The notes: generated by a model from the letters alone, not told the origin. A DNA stretch of 64,000 bases from Gari tellinella (GCA_922989275.2 OV277870.1:45194356-45258355), one strand, 5' to 3'; shown: positions 45,006-55,861, counted from the stretch's first letter. Translations and numbers: made by a program.

Positions 45006-46662
45006 GTAATCAGGTGAACAGTGCACAAGACAAAAAGAATTTCCCTTAAGTACTTCACCGATCTCTTTGTTATAACGTTTTAAGCAAATTTCAAAACTTC
45101 AGAAATTGCTCCAAATCTCCAAATCACTGTGCACACCTTGGGTATAGACATCACATACTGACATGCTGCCATCTAGAAGTTTTTACATCAGGAAACTTGC
45201 CTCAGAGATCACAAAGTGTCAGTCAACAGCACTGATAATTTCTCAAGAACTGAAAGTATTCCCTTTGTGGCCTGCAAAAAGTTGAATGATGCACATAGTT
45301 CTAGATAAGAAGATATAGATGAAATATTTCCAACATTTTGCTACATTATAACTGTGTCTATCAAACCTGATGTTTCAAATTCTTGTAAGAACCGTCTTTT
45401 CAAACTGAATGTTTAGTAGAACCACTTTATTTCGACCACCTGAAAGAGGACTAGTTGATGATATTTAAGACAGGTAACTGTGAGCTTAAATCAAGATTAA
45501 AGTGGAGCTGAAGGAACTTTCTGGTTTACTTTCATCTGGTTTTAAGTAGCCACCTGCCTTGGGCTCTTTAAAACTTTAATCAAATTTAGTGATGATTTTA
45601 GAGGGGTTGTTCTGTAATTGTTCCCATTTATTGTCTTAAAAACAACAACCTCCAGATAAGAGTAAATAAGTATGTTGTTATTATTAAAAAGAATAATCAT
45701 GCATTATGTCTCAAATAAACATTATATTGTAACTAATTAATTGTCAATTTGAACTAAAATAATTATACATTTAAATGTCTTTAAAACTCAGAATATACAC
45801 TTACTGTTAACATGGCTCCAGATAAGAGACAATCAATTAAACTTTTAAAAAAAATTTGTGCATTATTTCTCCATCAAATGTTATGTTGCAGTTTCTTCTT
45901 CGTCTTCGTCTTCGTCTTCCAATATAAGGTCAGGAGTCTTCTTCTGAATGTAAGGTTGACCTGCGTTGAGTGATGGACAGCCACCATCCTCCAGAGATAA
46001 AATAACTCTTTGTACAATTTAAAACTATATACAGCACCCTGTTATTACGCTACGAAGACGATGGAGCCATTAAAATTGTCTCTTCAAATTATACATAATC
46101 ATCCATGAGTTTGCCTTATTCTTTATGACAGGTGAAATTTTGATGCATGTGTGTTTTTGAAATCTTTTACAACTTGATACAGAAAAAGTAAATTTTCTGC
46201 TAAAAGTTTTGTCCTGCATTTGGCATTCACCAGTCTTTAGAATTTTCATAGTTGTTGCCTGGATAAAGATTTTGTAACTTTCCAAATGTTGGATAAACAG
46301 TTTCTGTTCATATATTCCATCTGCTTAAATGTGAACTTTTGTTTCCTCTATATCAGCAGACAACTTGTCCAAGTGACAACTTGTTTGGACCTCAATAAGA
46401 GTCTAAGGTATTCCATGTCGTCTGATCTGGATCCACACTGTTTACAAATGAAGGTCTGTAAAAATTTGTCCCACACAGTCGCTCTAAGACTTACTGGTTA
46501 GCCCTTGCTCTTTGGGAAACAAGTAACTATATATCAGTGTGCATCTTCAGGATCCTTCTGATATCAGGGGGTTCTGCAATCACTGTTTGCCATAATTTAA
46601 ATATTTTTCGACAGACAGTCAATGTAAACTTATCATTTTTATCAGAAAAAATGGAATAGTCT
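45006..46662. other. Unassigned; J remnant 45418-45615 and GTCTTC run
   Basis: 45418-45615 keeps J order (GTAGAACCACTTTATTTCG, decayed CTTAAATCAAG core, TTAGAGGGGTTGTTCTG). A CTTCGT repeat lies at 45898-45919. A decayed core-2 hairpin lies at 46376-46446. Otherwise nothing recognised. Confidence 0.45.
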
Positions 46663-46851
46663 TTCCACTGAAGAAAATAGTCTCAATTTATACAGTTGTG
46701 AATATGCAGCCTAAGATTTATTAAGTTCCATATCCTAGCAGGTGGTAGCTTAAAGCAGGCTGAAAGTTAAGCAGAATGCACCATTAGGTGCATTCTGCTT
46801 TACTTTCAACCTGCTTTAAGTTGTCACCTGTCTTCAAAATTAGAAAACAAG
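46663..46851 (-). mobile_element. MITE A copy, both ends lost
   Basis: TTTCCACTGAAGAAAATAG...AACAAGCTATATATA. Hairpin 46749-46820 with GCACCATTAGGTGC tip. Confidence 0.82.
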
Positions 46852-46871
46852 CTATATATATATATATATAA
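46852..46871. repeat. TA microsatellite replacing a MITE A end
   Basis: Run of TA starting within the position of A's GGCTATGGGG end. Confidence 0.75.
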
Positions 46872-47266
46872 AATCAGCAGTGTTAGGGTTACTACTATAT
46901 TTGGGGAGCCTATATTGTTTTTCCGAGGATTTTCTCGTATACCATAATAGCTCTGTTGTGACTTGACTGCCTAATTACCTAGTGCAGTTACTGAAATGAA
47001 GATTTAAGATGCTGTGTTTTAACCTAGATTCTGTACAGTAATAAAATCCACTCCCAGGACAAAACTAATGAAATACAGACATGTATGTTAAAGAACTTAA
47101 GTAGGAAACAAAGCTGAAGAAATTGAGAATGTTAAAGATCTTAAGTAGGCAACAAAGCCGAGGAAATTGAGAATTGAATCTGGTTGTCTGTCTTTATGAG
47201 ATAGCTTGGGAGTGAGTACAGTCAATATTGTGTTAAGCCGTTTCTTCATAGATGTGCCTTTTTTTT
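46872..47266. other. Unassigned; short duplication at 47086-47174
   Basis: GTTAAAGAACTTAAGTAGG and GTTAAAGATCTTAAGTAGG begin two ~44-bp tandem copies. Confidence 0.5.
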
Positions 47267-47310
47267 TTAACCCATTACCCCATAAATACGCTTTTTACGC
47301 CTGTAATTAA
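47267..47310 (-). mobile_element. MITE A left-end fragment
   Basis: TTAACCCATTACCCC to TTTTTACGCCTGTAATTAA. Confidence 0.65.
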
Positions 47311-47350
47311 CGTTTTCTGTAGTCTGAATAAAAACTGTTTTATACTAACT

Positions 47351-47603
47351 TTAAATCATTATATCATAAATTCACCTTTTTACGCTTTTAATTTATTCCT
47401 CCACTGAAGAAAATAGTTCCAATTTATACTGTCACAAATAAAAAACATAAGAAATATCTTCTATATTCTAGCAGATAATAGCTTAAAGCAGGCTGAAAGT
47501 AAAGCAGAATGTGCCTTGAGGCGCATTCTGCTTTACTTTAAACCTGCTTTAAGTGGTTACCTGGTTTTCAAAACTTGAAACAGGCTATGGGGTAATGGGT
47601 TAA
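47351..47603 (-). mobile_element. MITE A copy
   Basis: TTAAATCATTATATC...GGGGTAATGGGTTAA. Hairpin 47482-47553; tip asymmetric (GTGCC/GGCGC). Confidence 0.87.
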
Positions 47604-47780
47604 TTAGCCTCTAATTTATTCCTCCACTGAAGAAAATGCATATGCATCATCAGAAATGTTTTCTAAATGCCAGCAAATGGTAGCTTTAAAGCGTTTAGGC
47701 ACATTCTGCTTTACTTTCAACTTGCTTTAAGTGATCACCTATTTTCAAAACTAGAAATAGGCTATGCGGTAATGAGTTAA
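47600..47780 (-). mobile_element. MITE A copy, internally deleted, abutting
   Basis: Starts at the shared TTAA; GCCTCTAATTTATTCC...GCGGTAATGAGTTAA. One hairpin arm reduced to GCTTTAAAGCG. Confidence 0.77.
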
Positions 47781-48100
47781 TTGGCCACTTATTGAAGAAT
47801 TGTAAAGATCGCAGAAGACATGTGACTTACTGAAGAATATGAATAATGCAGAAAGCTTTTATTTGAACTTTCCGTATTATTTTTATGTTCCATTAAGTAC
47901 CCACCTGTATTTAAGATTATCTAAAGATTTTCTGTTTTGTTGAGAAAGTTGACTATCATCTTAAATCAGTTTCCCATTTGATCTTTGTCTACACTATTGC
48001 CTCTTACCCTTTCCTCAATAGCATGAATTACAAATTACCCATTAAGGAGTAAATACCCAATGACATCCAAACCATATCTGTTACCCTTTTGTAGAAAGAT

Positions 48101-48160
48101 ATGAATAAAGTGGAAAGCTCCATAAGGAGCTTTCTGCTTTACTTTAATCTTGCTTTTCGC
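48101..48160. repeat. Core-1-like hairpin
   Basis: GAATAAAGTGGAAAGCTCC, TAAGGAGCTTTCTGCTTTAC, then TTTAATCTTGC. Confidence 0.6.
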
Positions 48161-48172
48161 TAACTTTTTTAT

Positions 48173-49209
48173 TAGCTCACCTGAGCACAAAGTGCTCAAG
48201 GTGAGCTATTGTGATCGGTTGCCGTCCGTCGGTGTCCGTGTCCGTGTCGTCTGTTCACAATTTGTTTCAAATATCTTCTTCTCTGAAACCAATGGCCCAA
48301 TTTTAACCAAACTTGGTCAAATAAATACTGTAGTTGTGAGCTTCCAAAATTGTTAAAAAAAAGTGGGTGGGGCTATCGGTCTTGTTGCCATGGCAACCAT
48401 GCACAATATCTAAAAAAATCTTCTTCTCAAAAACGACTGGTCCAATTTCAATTTGGTTTTCACCAAAATGTTTCTGAATTAATATACTTTCAAAATTGTT
48501 CAAACAATTTTGATTCTTTAAAAAAACATGGCCGCCAGAGGGCATGGTCATTTTCCGCATTTACGTAATTATTTTTTTGACAACTAAAATCAAAACTTTA
48601 AACATCTTCTTGTCAATAACTATAAGTCCAAGGACAGCCAAATTTCACATGTAGCATCATGTTGTAAACCTTTAGCAAGATTGTACAAATAATGACCACC
48701 GGGTCAAGAATGGCCCTGTCCGGGGCTTATCAGTTTTTCATAGGAAAACCTTTAAAACTCTTCTTCTCTAAAACTGTATGGCCTAGACCTTTTATATTTG
48801 GCATGTAGCTTTGCCTTATGGACCTCTATTAAGATTGTTCAAATCATGACCCCAGGGTAAAAAATAGCCCCACCCCCGGGCTTATCAGTTTTACATAGAC
48901 TTATATAGGAAAACCTTTAAAAATCTTCTCCTCTGAAGCCGTAAGGCCCAGACCTGTTATATTTGGCATGTAGCTTTGCCTTATGGTCCTCCACCAAGAT
49001 TGTTCAAATCATGACCCCAGGGTCAAAAATCGCCCCGCCCCGGGGCTTATCAGTTTTACATAGACTAGTTTCTACAGGAAAACCTAATTCTGAGTTGTTT
49101 CAGTTTCATGCAACAGTCCACATACATGCAATGACAAACTTCATTATGCATCGAGTATAACACAATAGTTCCTCAGGTGAGCGATTTAGGGCCGCATGCG
49201 GCTCTTGTT
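48173..49209 (+). mobile_element. Pearl-like element
   Basis: Starts TTAGCTCACCTGAGC with hairpin GAGCACAAAGTGCTC. Interior units ~155-165 bp (CTTATCAGTTTT at 48726, 48881, 49046). Ends CAGGTGAGCGATTTAGGGCC, then GCATGCGGCTCTTGTT. Confidence 0.8.
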
Positions 49210-49646
49210 CAACATAATCAATAAACTTTTTTCATTGTGTATGTATATAATGCAAAGGAAGAGGTAACTGCGTTTTATGGCACTTACTTACGCACTTGGA
49301 AGAAATGGTTAATATCAAGATATGTTCATCCCATTCTGAATATAAAGAATATAGAGAAACTTCGGAAACAAAGCCATCAGGCAGGGAACACAAGTATAGG
49401 TGACAGCAAACAACCTTACAGGGCTCCCACGTGGACTAACTCAGCCTATTAGGAGACACTAATTGGACAGTAATGTATGGCTACAGATGTACCTCCACCA
49501 CCTAATCCAATTGCTGCCACTTCATCTGGGGACTAGTTAACCCGGAAAGCGCTGAAAAATGTCGTCAGCTTCATATTTCATGTATGCTGTGAAATTTTGA
49601 ATTAAACCCATGTTTTCTGTATTTTTTGTGGTATTTTGTCTGATTT
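49210..49646. other. Unassigned intronic DNA
   Basis: An open frame at 49237-49452 lacks any recognisable domain or splice context. Confidence 0.35.
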
Positions 49647-49712
49647 GCAAACAGTTTGGTACTAGATCAGATGCCGAGTAACTTGGCATCTGATTTGGAA
49701 CCAAACTGTTTG
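49647..49712. repeat. Core-2 hairpin
   Basis: GCAAACAGTTTGGTACTAG...GGAACCAAACTGTTTG around GATGCCGAGTAACTTGGCATC, which is at most mildly imperfect. Confidence 0.75.
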
Positions 49713-50173
49713 AAAATGTAATTGAGTTAGTCATAGGCTGTTGAAGAGTCACTGGTAAGAGAATTAGCTGGATCTATCGCTCTTAAATACTAAATCCTTT
49801 GGCACCTGCTGCCTGTGATGTTAAGAAAGTTTAACCTTTTGCAAGATTTAAGGTCAAACAAATGTCATTTGAAATAAGACTTTCACTTAGCAATGGCAAG
49901 TTACAAAGTAAGTCGCTAACTGAAATCGATATGCAACATATATGTATATAATAATTATATACCAGACAAAATGCATGTTTCTATTTTGTAGGAAGAAAGT
50001 AAAAAGATATTGGACTTTCAAAGTAAATAGATACTCAGTTTCCAAACCTTTACTAAAATACCCTATTAAATATTTTGAGATCTGATATGAATATCTTAGA
50101 TGTAAAAAAAATAAATAGGTACATAGAATGATGTTTTTCTAAAGACATATACATATAAGTACTGATTCACTCC
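49713..50173. other. Unassigned intronic DNA
   Basis: AT-rich, nothing recognised. Confidence 0.35.
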
Positions 50174-50429
50174 TTAACCCATTACCCCCAAAGCCTATTT
50201 CTAGTATTAAAGATTTGATGACCAGTTAAAGGCTAAAAGCAGGTTGAGAGTAAAGCAGAATGCACCTAAAGACACATTCTGCTTTAATTCCAGCCTGTCT
50301 TTACTATCTGCTAGAATATAGAAAATGTGTCTTTTTGTGCATATTCATGACTGTATAAATTGGAATTATTTCTTGAGTGGCATAACAAATTAAAGGTGTA
50401 AAAAGGCAATAATGGGGTAATGGGTTTAG
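50174..50429 (+). mobile_element. MITE A copy, diverged
   Basis: TTAACCCATTACCCCC...GGGGTAATGGGTTTA. Core arms mismatched, with an extra AAAGGCT insertion. Confidence 0.75.
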
Positions 50430-50501
50430 TAATAGATGATTATTATCTTTGGCACATCATTCTACCGGTATTTACAGATCTACTTAATATTCAGACCCTT
50501 A

Positions 50502-50755
50502 CAGGGCTGCCATAAGTTGACATAAAAAATCCTAAGATTTCAAATTTGCATTTTTCAAGTGCAAGTTTACGAATCGTACCTTTACCCCATAGCCTTTTTC
50601 TTGTTTTGTTGACATGCGGCCACTTAACGCAGGCTGTAAGTAAAGCAGAATGCGCCTTAGGGCGCATTCTGCTTTACTTTCAGCCTGCTTTAAGCTACCA
50701 TGTACTGCGAAAAAATCCGGAGATTTAGGAAAAATCCGGAGAAATGGCAGCCCTG
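50502..50755 (+). mobile_element. MITE I copy with 6-bp duplication
   Basis: CAGGGCTGCCATAAGTTG...AATGGCAGCCCTG flanked by CCCTTA at 50496-50501 and 50756-50761. Core tip GCGCCTTAGGGCGC. Confidence 0.95.
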
Positions 50756-50811
50756 CCCTTATTCAATAGCCCAGTTAATAAATTGCTTCATGTCAGTTTT
50801 AAAGAAAGATG

Positions 50812-50890
50812 GCTACATAAAGCTGGCTAAAAGAAAAACAAAAATCTCCCATTGGGAAATTTATGCTTTATCTTCAGCCTGCATTAAGTA
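50812..50890. repeat. Decayed core-1 hairpin
   Basis: GGCTACATAAAGCTGGC...ATCTTCAGCCTGCATTAAG. Confidence 0.5.
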
Positions 50891-50992
50891 TCTATATGTC
50901 TTAGTATACAAACATGTAACAATCAAGATTTTGTTTTACCCTCAAAATGTTATACTGAAGTGTATATAAAAATATGTTTATAGTCACTATTG

Positions 50993-51289
50993 CAGAGCTA
51001 CAGATAACAGGGAGTATACTGAACAAATCCAACATTTCTCACTCATGTCTGTATTAAACCCTATGGTGTCAGTATACTCATTTGATTTGTCTTGAGGAGA
51101 TGATTCTAATGAGTAGTGACACCATAGGGTTTAATGCAGACATTGAAATTTTAGATTTTGAAATACTCCCCTATCTGGAGCCCAGCAATGGGTTCTCAAA
51201 AGAGACAATTCTAATGAGTAGTGATATCATAGGGTTTGATGCAGACATAAATTTTGAAATACTCTCCTATCTGCATGCATGGAGCCCTG
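50993..51289. mobile_element. MITE H copy with right half duplicated
   Basis: CAGAGCTACAGATAACAG...CTATCTGGAGCCC, then a second right half (ATTCTAATGAGTAGTGATATC...GGAGCCCTG). The ~104-bp unit spans 51096-51199 and 51200-51302. Confidence 0.8.
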
Positions 51290-51314
51290 CAATAGGTTCT
51301 TCTGGATATATAGG

Positions 51315-51464
51315 ATCTGTCACTCGTCGATGTTTAAGACAAGCTGATCTCAAACGAGTCTAGAATTGAAATGTTATTAAGCGAGCCTTGGCGAGCTTAA
51401 TAACTTTTCTATTCTAGACGAGTTTGAGATCAACTTGTCTTAAACATCGACGAGTGACAGATTC
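51315..51464. repeat. 150-bp near-perfect palindrome
   Basis: ATCTGTCACTCGTCGATG and onward is mirrored by CATCGACGAGTGACAGAT, with an inner stem TTATTAAGCGAGCC/GGCGAGCTTAATAA. Arms ~75 bp, almost no spacer. Unrelated to cores 1 and 2. Confidence 0.9.
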
Positions 51465-51528
51465 TTTTTCTCACATTACCAACGATTTAAGCTATTTTTA
51501 AAGTAATATGCATTTTTTGGAACCCCGG

Positions 51529-51573
51529 TGACGTCAAAACGCCGTTATAAATGGTGACGTTATAGTGACGTCA
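51529..51573. promoter_or_regulatory. Cluster of CRE-like octamers
   Basis: TGACGTCA at 51529-51536 and 51566-51573, with TGACGTTA at 51555. This is the exact CREB/ATF consensus twice in 45 bp. Whether it acts as an enhancer or alternative promoter, or is part of a repeat, is unknown. Confidence 0.35.
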
Positions 51574-52077
51574 TCCAAGTGATCTTACACATGTTGGAGA
51601 TAAGGATATTCGTCATCGTTGTTCGTTATAGAAAACAGGGGTAGTTATGTGAGAAATTCTGTTCTCGTGTGGGATGGTTTGATTTCACACACTATGTTTA
51701 AGCCTTCATGGAGTCAATACAACATTAGCATAGATTTTCTCGGAGAAATTGCATGTAAACTCTTGATTTATAGTTTACTTAAATCTTATTTATTTCAGTC
51801 CAGAATTTGACAAGGAAATAGGATTTGGGAGAGATCAGTTTGCAATAAATTTCAATGAGAAACAGTTTTATGCATCGTTTGTTTGAAAATGTGATTGAGC
51901 ACCGGCCGACTCTCATGCAAATTTAATGTTTTCGCTACCTAGCCAATCTTCCAGAATCAACAAAAATAGGAAAGTGATTAGTTTGTGAAGTTGTTTGAAA
52001 TTGATTTCAGGGTTTCTGATCAAAGAGAGATGATGGGTATTGATTTACTAAGTAGATGGTCTGTTTTTATCCATATA
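51574..52077. other. Unassigned intronic DNA
   Basis: An open frame at 51619-51810 lacks domain or splice support. No repeat family recognised. Confidence 0.35.
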
Positions 52078-52279
52078 TACAGTAAAACTAAAACCTCTCT
52101 ACTACGACCAATACAAATGTAGAAAAAGCAGGTGATAGCTTAAACCAAGGCGATATTAAAACAGAAAGCTCCTAAGGGAGCTTTCTGTTTTACTGTCACC
52201 TTGCTTTAAGCAGTCACCTGCCTTCAACAACTTATAATTAACATAATTTAGTGGTCGTAATAGGAGAGACTTTACTGTA
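52078..52279. mobile_element. MITE J copy
   Basis: TACAGTAAAACTAAAACCTC...GAGAGACTTTACTGTA. Hairpin CTTAAACCAAGGCGATATT with tip AGCTCCTAAGGGAGCT. Confidence 0.9.
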
Positions 52280-52300
52280 CAGTAAAAACTGTTGAACTTG

Positions 52301-52496
52301 TACAATAAAACCTCGATAAGTCAAACTCGCTTAAGTTGAACTTACCCATATTTCAAAGTTAAAACGTGGCTAAGCCACGTTTTAACTTTGAAATACGGGT
52401 ATGTCGACTTAAGCGAGATCGAGATATCAAAATTCAACTGATGAAATACAGATTAATTCGATTTAAGCAAGTTTGAAGTCTTGAGTTTTTACTGTA
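52301..52496. mobile_element. MITE K (pogo-like) copy
   Basis: TACAATAAAACCTCGATAAG...GAGTTTTTACTGTA. Perfect inner stem TTTCAAAGTTAAAACGTGGC and its inverse. Confidence 0.8.
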
Positions 52497-52883
52497 AGAT
52501 TTATCATAACCAATCAGTAGAATTACATAGTGAATCGTAACCCCTTTTCAATGCTGAATTATCAAATTGACTGTTCCATATCTGAAAAAGAAAGAATGAC
52601 CACTCTTCCATATTTGAGAAAAAAGAAGAAAGAATGACCAGTCTTATTTGACAAATTAGGGGTGTGTCCCCATATTATTCTTAGGTATAACAAACAGTGT
52701 AGACCCAAATGATACACTGTTTGCAAATGATAAATAGTTCAAACAGTGAGGGTTAATAACTGCTTTTAGTGGAGGAATACATTAAAGGTGTAAAAAGGGG
52801 TATATATGGAATAGGCACAACTTAATTTATTTGCTTGTTTCTAGTTGTATCTATTCTTAATAGTATCTATTTCATTGATTCAG
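52497..52883. other. Unassigned intronic DNA before exon c
   Basis: Short core-2 words at 52693-52728 (ACAGTGTAGACCCAAATG) and an A-like right-end fragment at 52760-52813. Otherwise the intron 3' end. Confidence 0.45.
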
Positions 52884-53545
52884 GCCTTGAGTCCATCAAC
52901 ACCAAGTAAAATGCAGAACCGTCCACTGCCGGCCATACCGTCAGAGAATATGCCAGATCATCGAGCCAGTCCGCGTCTACGGAACTGGACGAGTCTGGAC
53001 GATGACGTCATTCCACATCACACCAGATCTAGTGCAGGGGCGAGAATGAGAGACAGTCCGAAAAGACGACCCCAAAGACCGCAAAGTGAGGTGATTCTGG
53101 ACTCTAAAATGCATAGTTATGGACTAAACGGTGACCAACCAGGGGTGTATATATATGGGTTTAAGTCACACACACATAACCAGCTATCGGTGCAACAAAA
53201 CACAAACAGTTTACAGATTTCTAGCTCTCATTCAGATGCAAATTTTCGGACTAAAGCTAAACAGCAACAAAGTCTTTCCCCTCAGGCACAGCATCAACAG
53301 AGACAATTACACAGGCAGAGCTACTCACCAAAGGGGAGTCACTCTAGCCAGTCTTTTGCAGTCAAGGGAGGTAATAACCTCACTCCTACTCCCATTGGCT
53401 ATGACAATATGCAAAACTTACAGAATGGTAAAGCGTCTCCGCCCATACACTATCAGAATGGAAGCCCTTCTCATGGACCTTTATTGTCAGCAGAGAGCAT
53501 CAATGGTGCCACCAGTCCAGCTAAAACAAAAGAAAAGGGCAGCGG
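52884..53545 (+). CDS. Internal exon c, Pro/Gln-rich region with SH3-type motif
   Basis: Exon of 220 codons plus 2 nt. The acceptor ends TTCATTGATTCAG at 52883 and the donor is GTAAGT at 53546. It starts in phase 0 and ends inside a Gly codon, so a downstream exon must begin with the third codon base. Residues 13-19 are RPLPAIP, a class I SH3-ligand pattern (RxLPxxP-like). Residues ~45-75 are Arg/Pro-rich with RRPQRPQ, and ~125-150 are Gln/Ser-rich. Residue 173 begins YDNM, a second YxN motif. The chain ends Lys/Glu/Gly-rich. It is probably intrinsically disordered. SH3 and YxN motifs together suggest a signalling scaffold (inference); an SH2 or other terminal domain could follow beyond this window. 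Confidence 0.87.
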
Positions 53546-53646
53546 GTAAGTTTACCATGTACCATAGTTAAGTTTACAAAAAAGTATCAGCATAGTGATG
53601 CTGTTAACCCAACTATACTGTGACCAAGGTTCCAGAAAAGATGGAA

Positions 53647-53858
53647 TACAGTAAAACCTCTCTATCATGACCACTAGAAAGAAGGATAATTGATTGTATA
53701 AAAGACAGGTGTCAGCTTAAAGCAAGGTGATGGTAAAACAGAAAGCTCCTGAAGGAGCTTTCTGTTTTACTGTCACCATGCTTAATAAAGCAGTCACCTT
53801 TCGTAAACAACTAATAATTAACACAATTTAGTGGTCATGATAGAGAGGTTTTACTGTA
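53647..53858. mobile_element. MITE J copy
   Basis: TACAGTAAAACCTCTC...GAGAGGTTTTACTGTA, TA ends. Hairpin CTTAAAGCAAGGTGATGG with tip AGCTCCTGAAGGAGCT. 101 bp after the exon c donor. Confidence 0.92.
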
Positions 53859-53909
53859 AATAAAACAATTCCACAGGTTTTATAGGACCTCTGTGTATGC
53901 CAAGTAATA

Positions 53910-54080
53910 TCGTGGTATGCAGCAATTGTCATCTGCTACTGTTCTAAAAAGACACTTTTCTAAACTTTCTTTCAAAATAGGTTCAGTGTGTCAAACAGTT
54001 TTGATACTGATGAGATGCTGCATAATGTTGCATCTCATCTGGTCCGAACTGTTTGCCAAGGTAATATGAGTTTTGCCATT
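53910..54080. mobile_element. MITE C, partial
   Basis: GCAATTGTCATCTGCTACTG, core AAACAGTTTTGATACTG, AACTGTTTGCCAAGG. Outer ends decayed. Confidence 0.65.
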
Positions 54081-54161
54081 AGCTTTAAAAGAGTTGTCTT
54101 CCCCCAGATCCTCTAATGTGACAACTCAATGTTATAAGGATCATCTCATTTAGGTCACAGC

Positions 54162-54627
54162 TTAACGCATTACCCCCATAAATACACCTTTTTTACGCCT
54201 TTAATTAATTCCACTACTGAAGAAAATAGTTTCAATTTATACTGTCATAAATTAGAATCATAAGAAATATTTTCTATATTCTAACAGATAATAGCTTAAA
54301 GCAGGCTGAAAGTAAAGCAGAATGCACCTTAAGGCGCATTCTGATTTACTTTCAATCTGCTTTAACCCTTTACCCATATCCTGTTTCTAGTTTTGAAGAT
54401 AGGTGACCACATAAAGCAGGTTGAAAGTACTTTCAGCCTGCCTTAAGCTATCATTTGCTAGGATTTACAAATTTATTATTATTATTCATTTTCATGGCTG
54501 TAAAATTTGGAACTATTTTCTATGGTGGATGAATAAATTTATTGCGCTAAAAGGCGCTTCTATGGGGGAAAGGGTTAAGTGGTCACATATCTTCAAAACT
54601 AGAAACAGGCTATGGGGTAATGGGTTA
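54162..54627 (-). mobile_element. MITE A copy split by another MITE A
   Basis: TTAACGCATTACCCCC...GGGGTAATGGGTTAA. The core right arm ATCTGCTTTAA is interrupted by the inner copy and resumes GTGGTCACATATC at 54578. Confidence 0.92.
54362..54577 (+). mobile_element. MITE A copy nested in MITE A
   Basis: TTAACCCTTTACCC...GGGGGAAAGGGTTAA, inserted at the TTAA of the host copy's stem base. Its own core is reduced to CAGGTTGAAAGTACTTTCAG. Confidence 0.92.
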
Positions 54628-54808
54628 AAGCAAAGGAGTTACTAAATGACACCATATATTGTATTCTGTAAAGAATTTCATTGTTTGACTTTAATTCCCT
54701 CAAGGGTATAGCAGGTGTTTTATCCTCTGCCAAATTGGTTTGGAACGAGCACTTCAAGACAGTCCCAGCAGCGTTATGTAGTGTGCAGATTTATGCAAAT
54801 TAGTTTTT

Positions 54809-55243
54809 CAACCCATTACCCTATAGCCTTGCTGTTTATTGATGTGAAAACAGGTGACTACTTAAAGCAGGTTGAAAGTAAAGCAGAATGTGCCTTATGG
54901 CACATTCTACTTTACTTTCAACCGGCTTTAAGCTACTATCTGCTTAGATATAGAAAATATTTCTTATGAATCATATTCAGGACTTGTATAAAGTAGAACT
55001 ATTTTGCTCTGAGCTAAGGAATGAGTTAAAGGCATAAAATGCATGTACAGTCGAACTTCGATATCTCGAATTTGGTTAAGTCGAACATACCCATATTTCA
55101 AAGTTAAAACGTTTTAACTTTGAAATATGGGTATGTTCGACTGAACCGAGCATGAAATAATGCAGTTCATGTGTCGAACTATTGGATAGTCCCAGTTAAG
55201 CGAGTTCGAGATAACGAAGTTCGACTGTATATGGAGTAAATGG
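54809..55243 (+). mobile_element. MITE A copy split by MITE K
   Basis: TCAACCCATTACCC left, hairpin 54861-54932 (GTGCC/GGCAC). The right end GGCATAAAATGCATG is interrupted and resumes TATGGAGTAAATGG. Confidence 0.83.
55046..55229. mobile_element. MITE K (pogo-like) copy inside MITE A
   Basis: TACAGTCGAACTTCGATATC...ATAACGAAGTTCGACTGTA, TA ends. Near-perfect inner stem CATATTTCAAAGTTAAAACG. Confidence 0.93.
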
Positions 55244-55413
55244 AAATGCCAGTTGGATGGTACCATTGAGTTTTGCTGATAAAATGTAGGCAAATGAGTT
55301 TCTAAATCAGAGTTGGATTACATACAATTGGTTTTTGCTGATATGGTTTAGATGATGCCAAAATGTTGTTGTTGGTTCCAAGTGTATCTAGCAATAAAAT
55401 GATAACTTTCTAG

Positions 55414-55861
55414 TTAAGTCTTTGCACGCTTGGGAGGAATCTCTGAGTACTAGTAGATGAACTGGTACCTGTGCAAGCAGTTGGGATCCAGATGAGATGC
55501 CATGCAATGTAGTGTCTCATCATGAGGCTCCAAACAGTATGCAGGGCTCCAGATAAGAGGTAGTTATTTCAACAAATCCAACATTTACTCACTCATTTCA
55601 GCACCAAATCCTATGGTGTTACTACTCATTAGAATCGTCTCGAAGAGACGATTCTAATGAGTAGTGACACCATAGGATTTAATTCAGAAAATAAAGATTT
55701 TAAGTTTTGAAAAACTACCCTTATCTGGTGCTCTGAGTATGACACCTTCACCTGTTTTTGAAAATCAAAATTTACAAAAAAGAATTTTTTTTTAAATGAA
55801 CAGCAGCAGAATGACAACAGTTACTGTTGTAGATCACAATATTAAACACTCAAAGGGCTAA
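55414..55861. mobile_element. MITE C copy split by MITE H
   Basis: TTAAGTCTTTGCACGC left, CACTCAAAGGGCTAA right. Core decayed (CAGTTGGGATCCAGATGAG). Confidence 0.68.
55542..55735. mobile_element. MITE H copy with 6-bp duplication
   Basis: CAGGGCTCCAGATAAG...TTATCTGGTGCTCTG flanked by AGTATG at 55536-55541 and 55736-55741. Perfect hairpin around GTCTCGAAGAGAC. Confidence 0.94.

Larger units (their letters stand above)
43320..52883 (+). other. Intron between exons b and c
   Basis: 9564-bp GT...AG intron, phase 0. It holds L, H, D, A, I, J and K elements, a pearl-like element, and a 150-bp near-perfect palindrome followed by CRE-like octamers. Confidence 0.8.
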
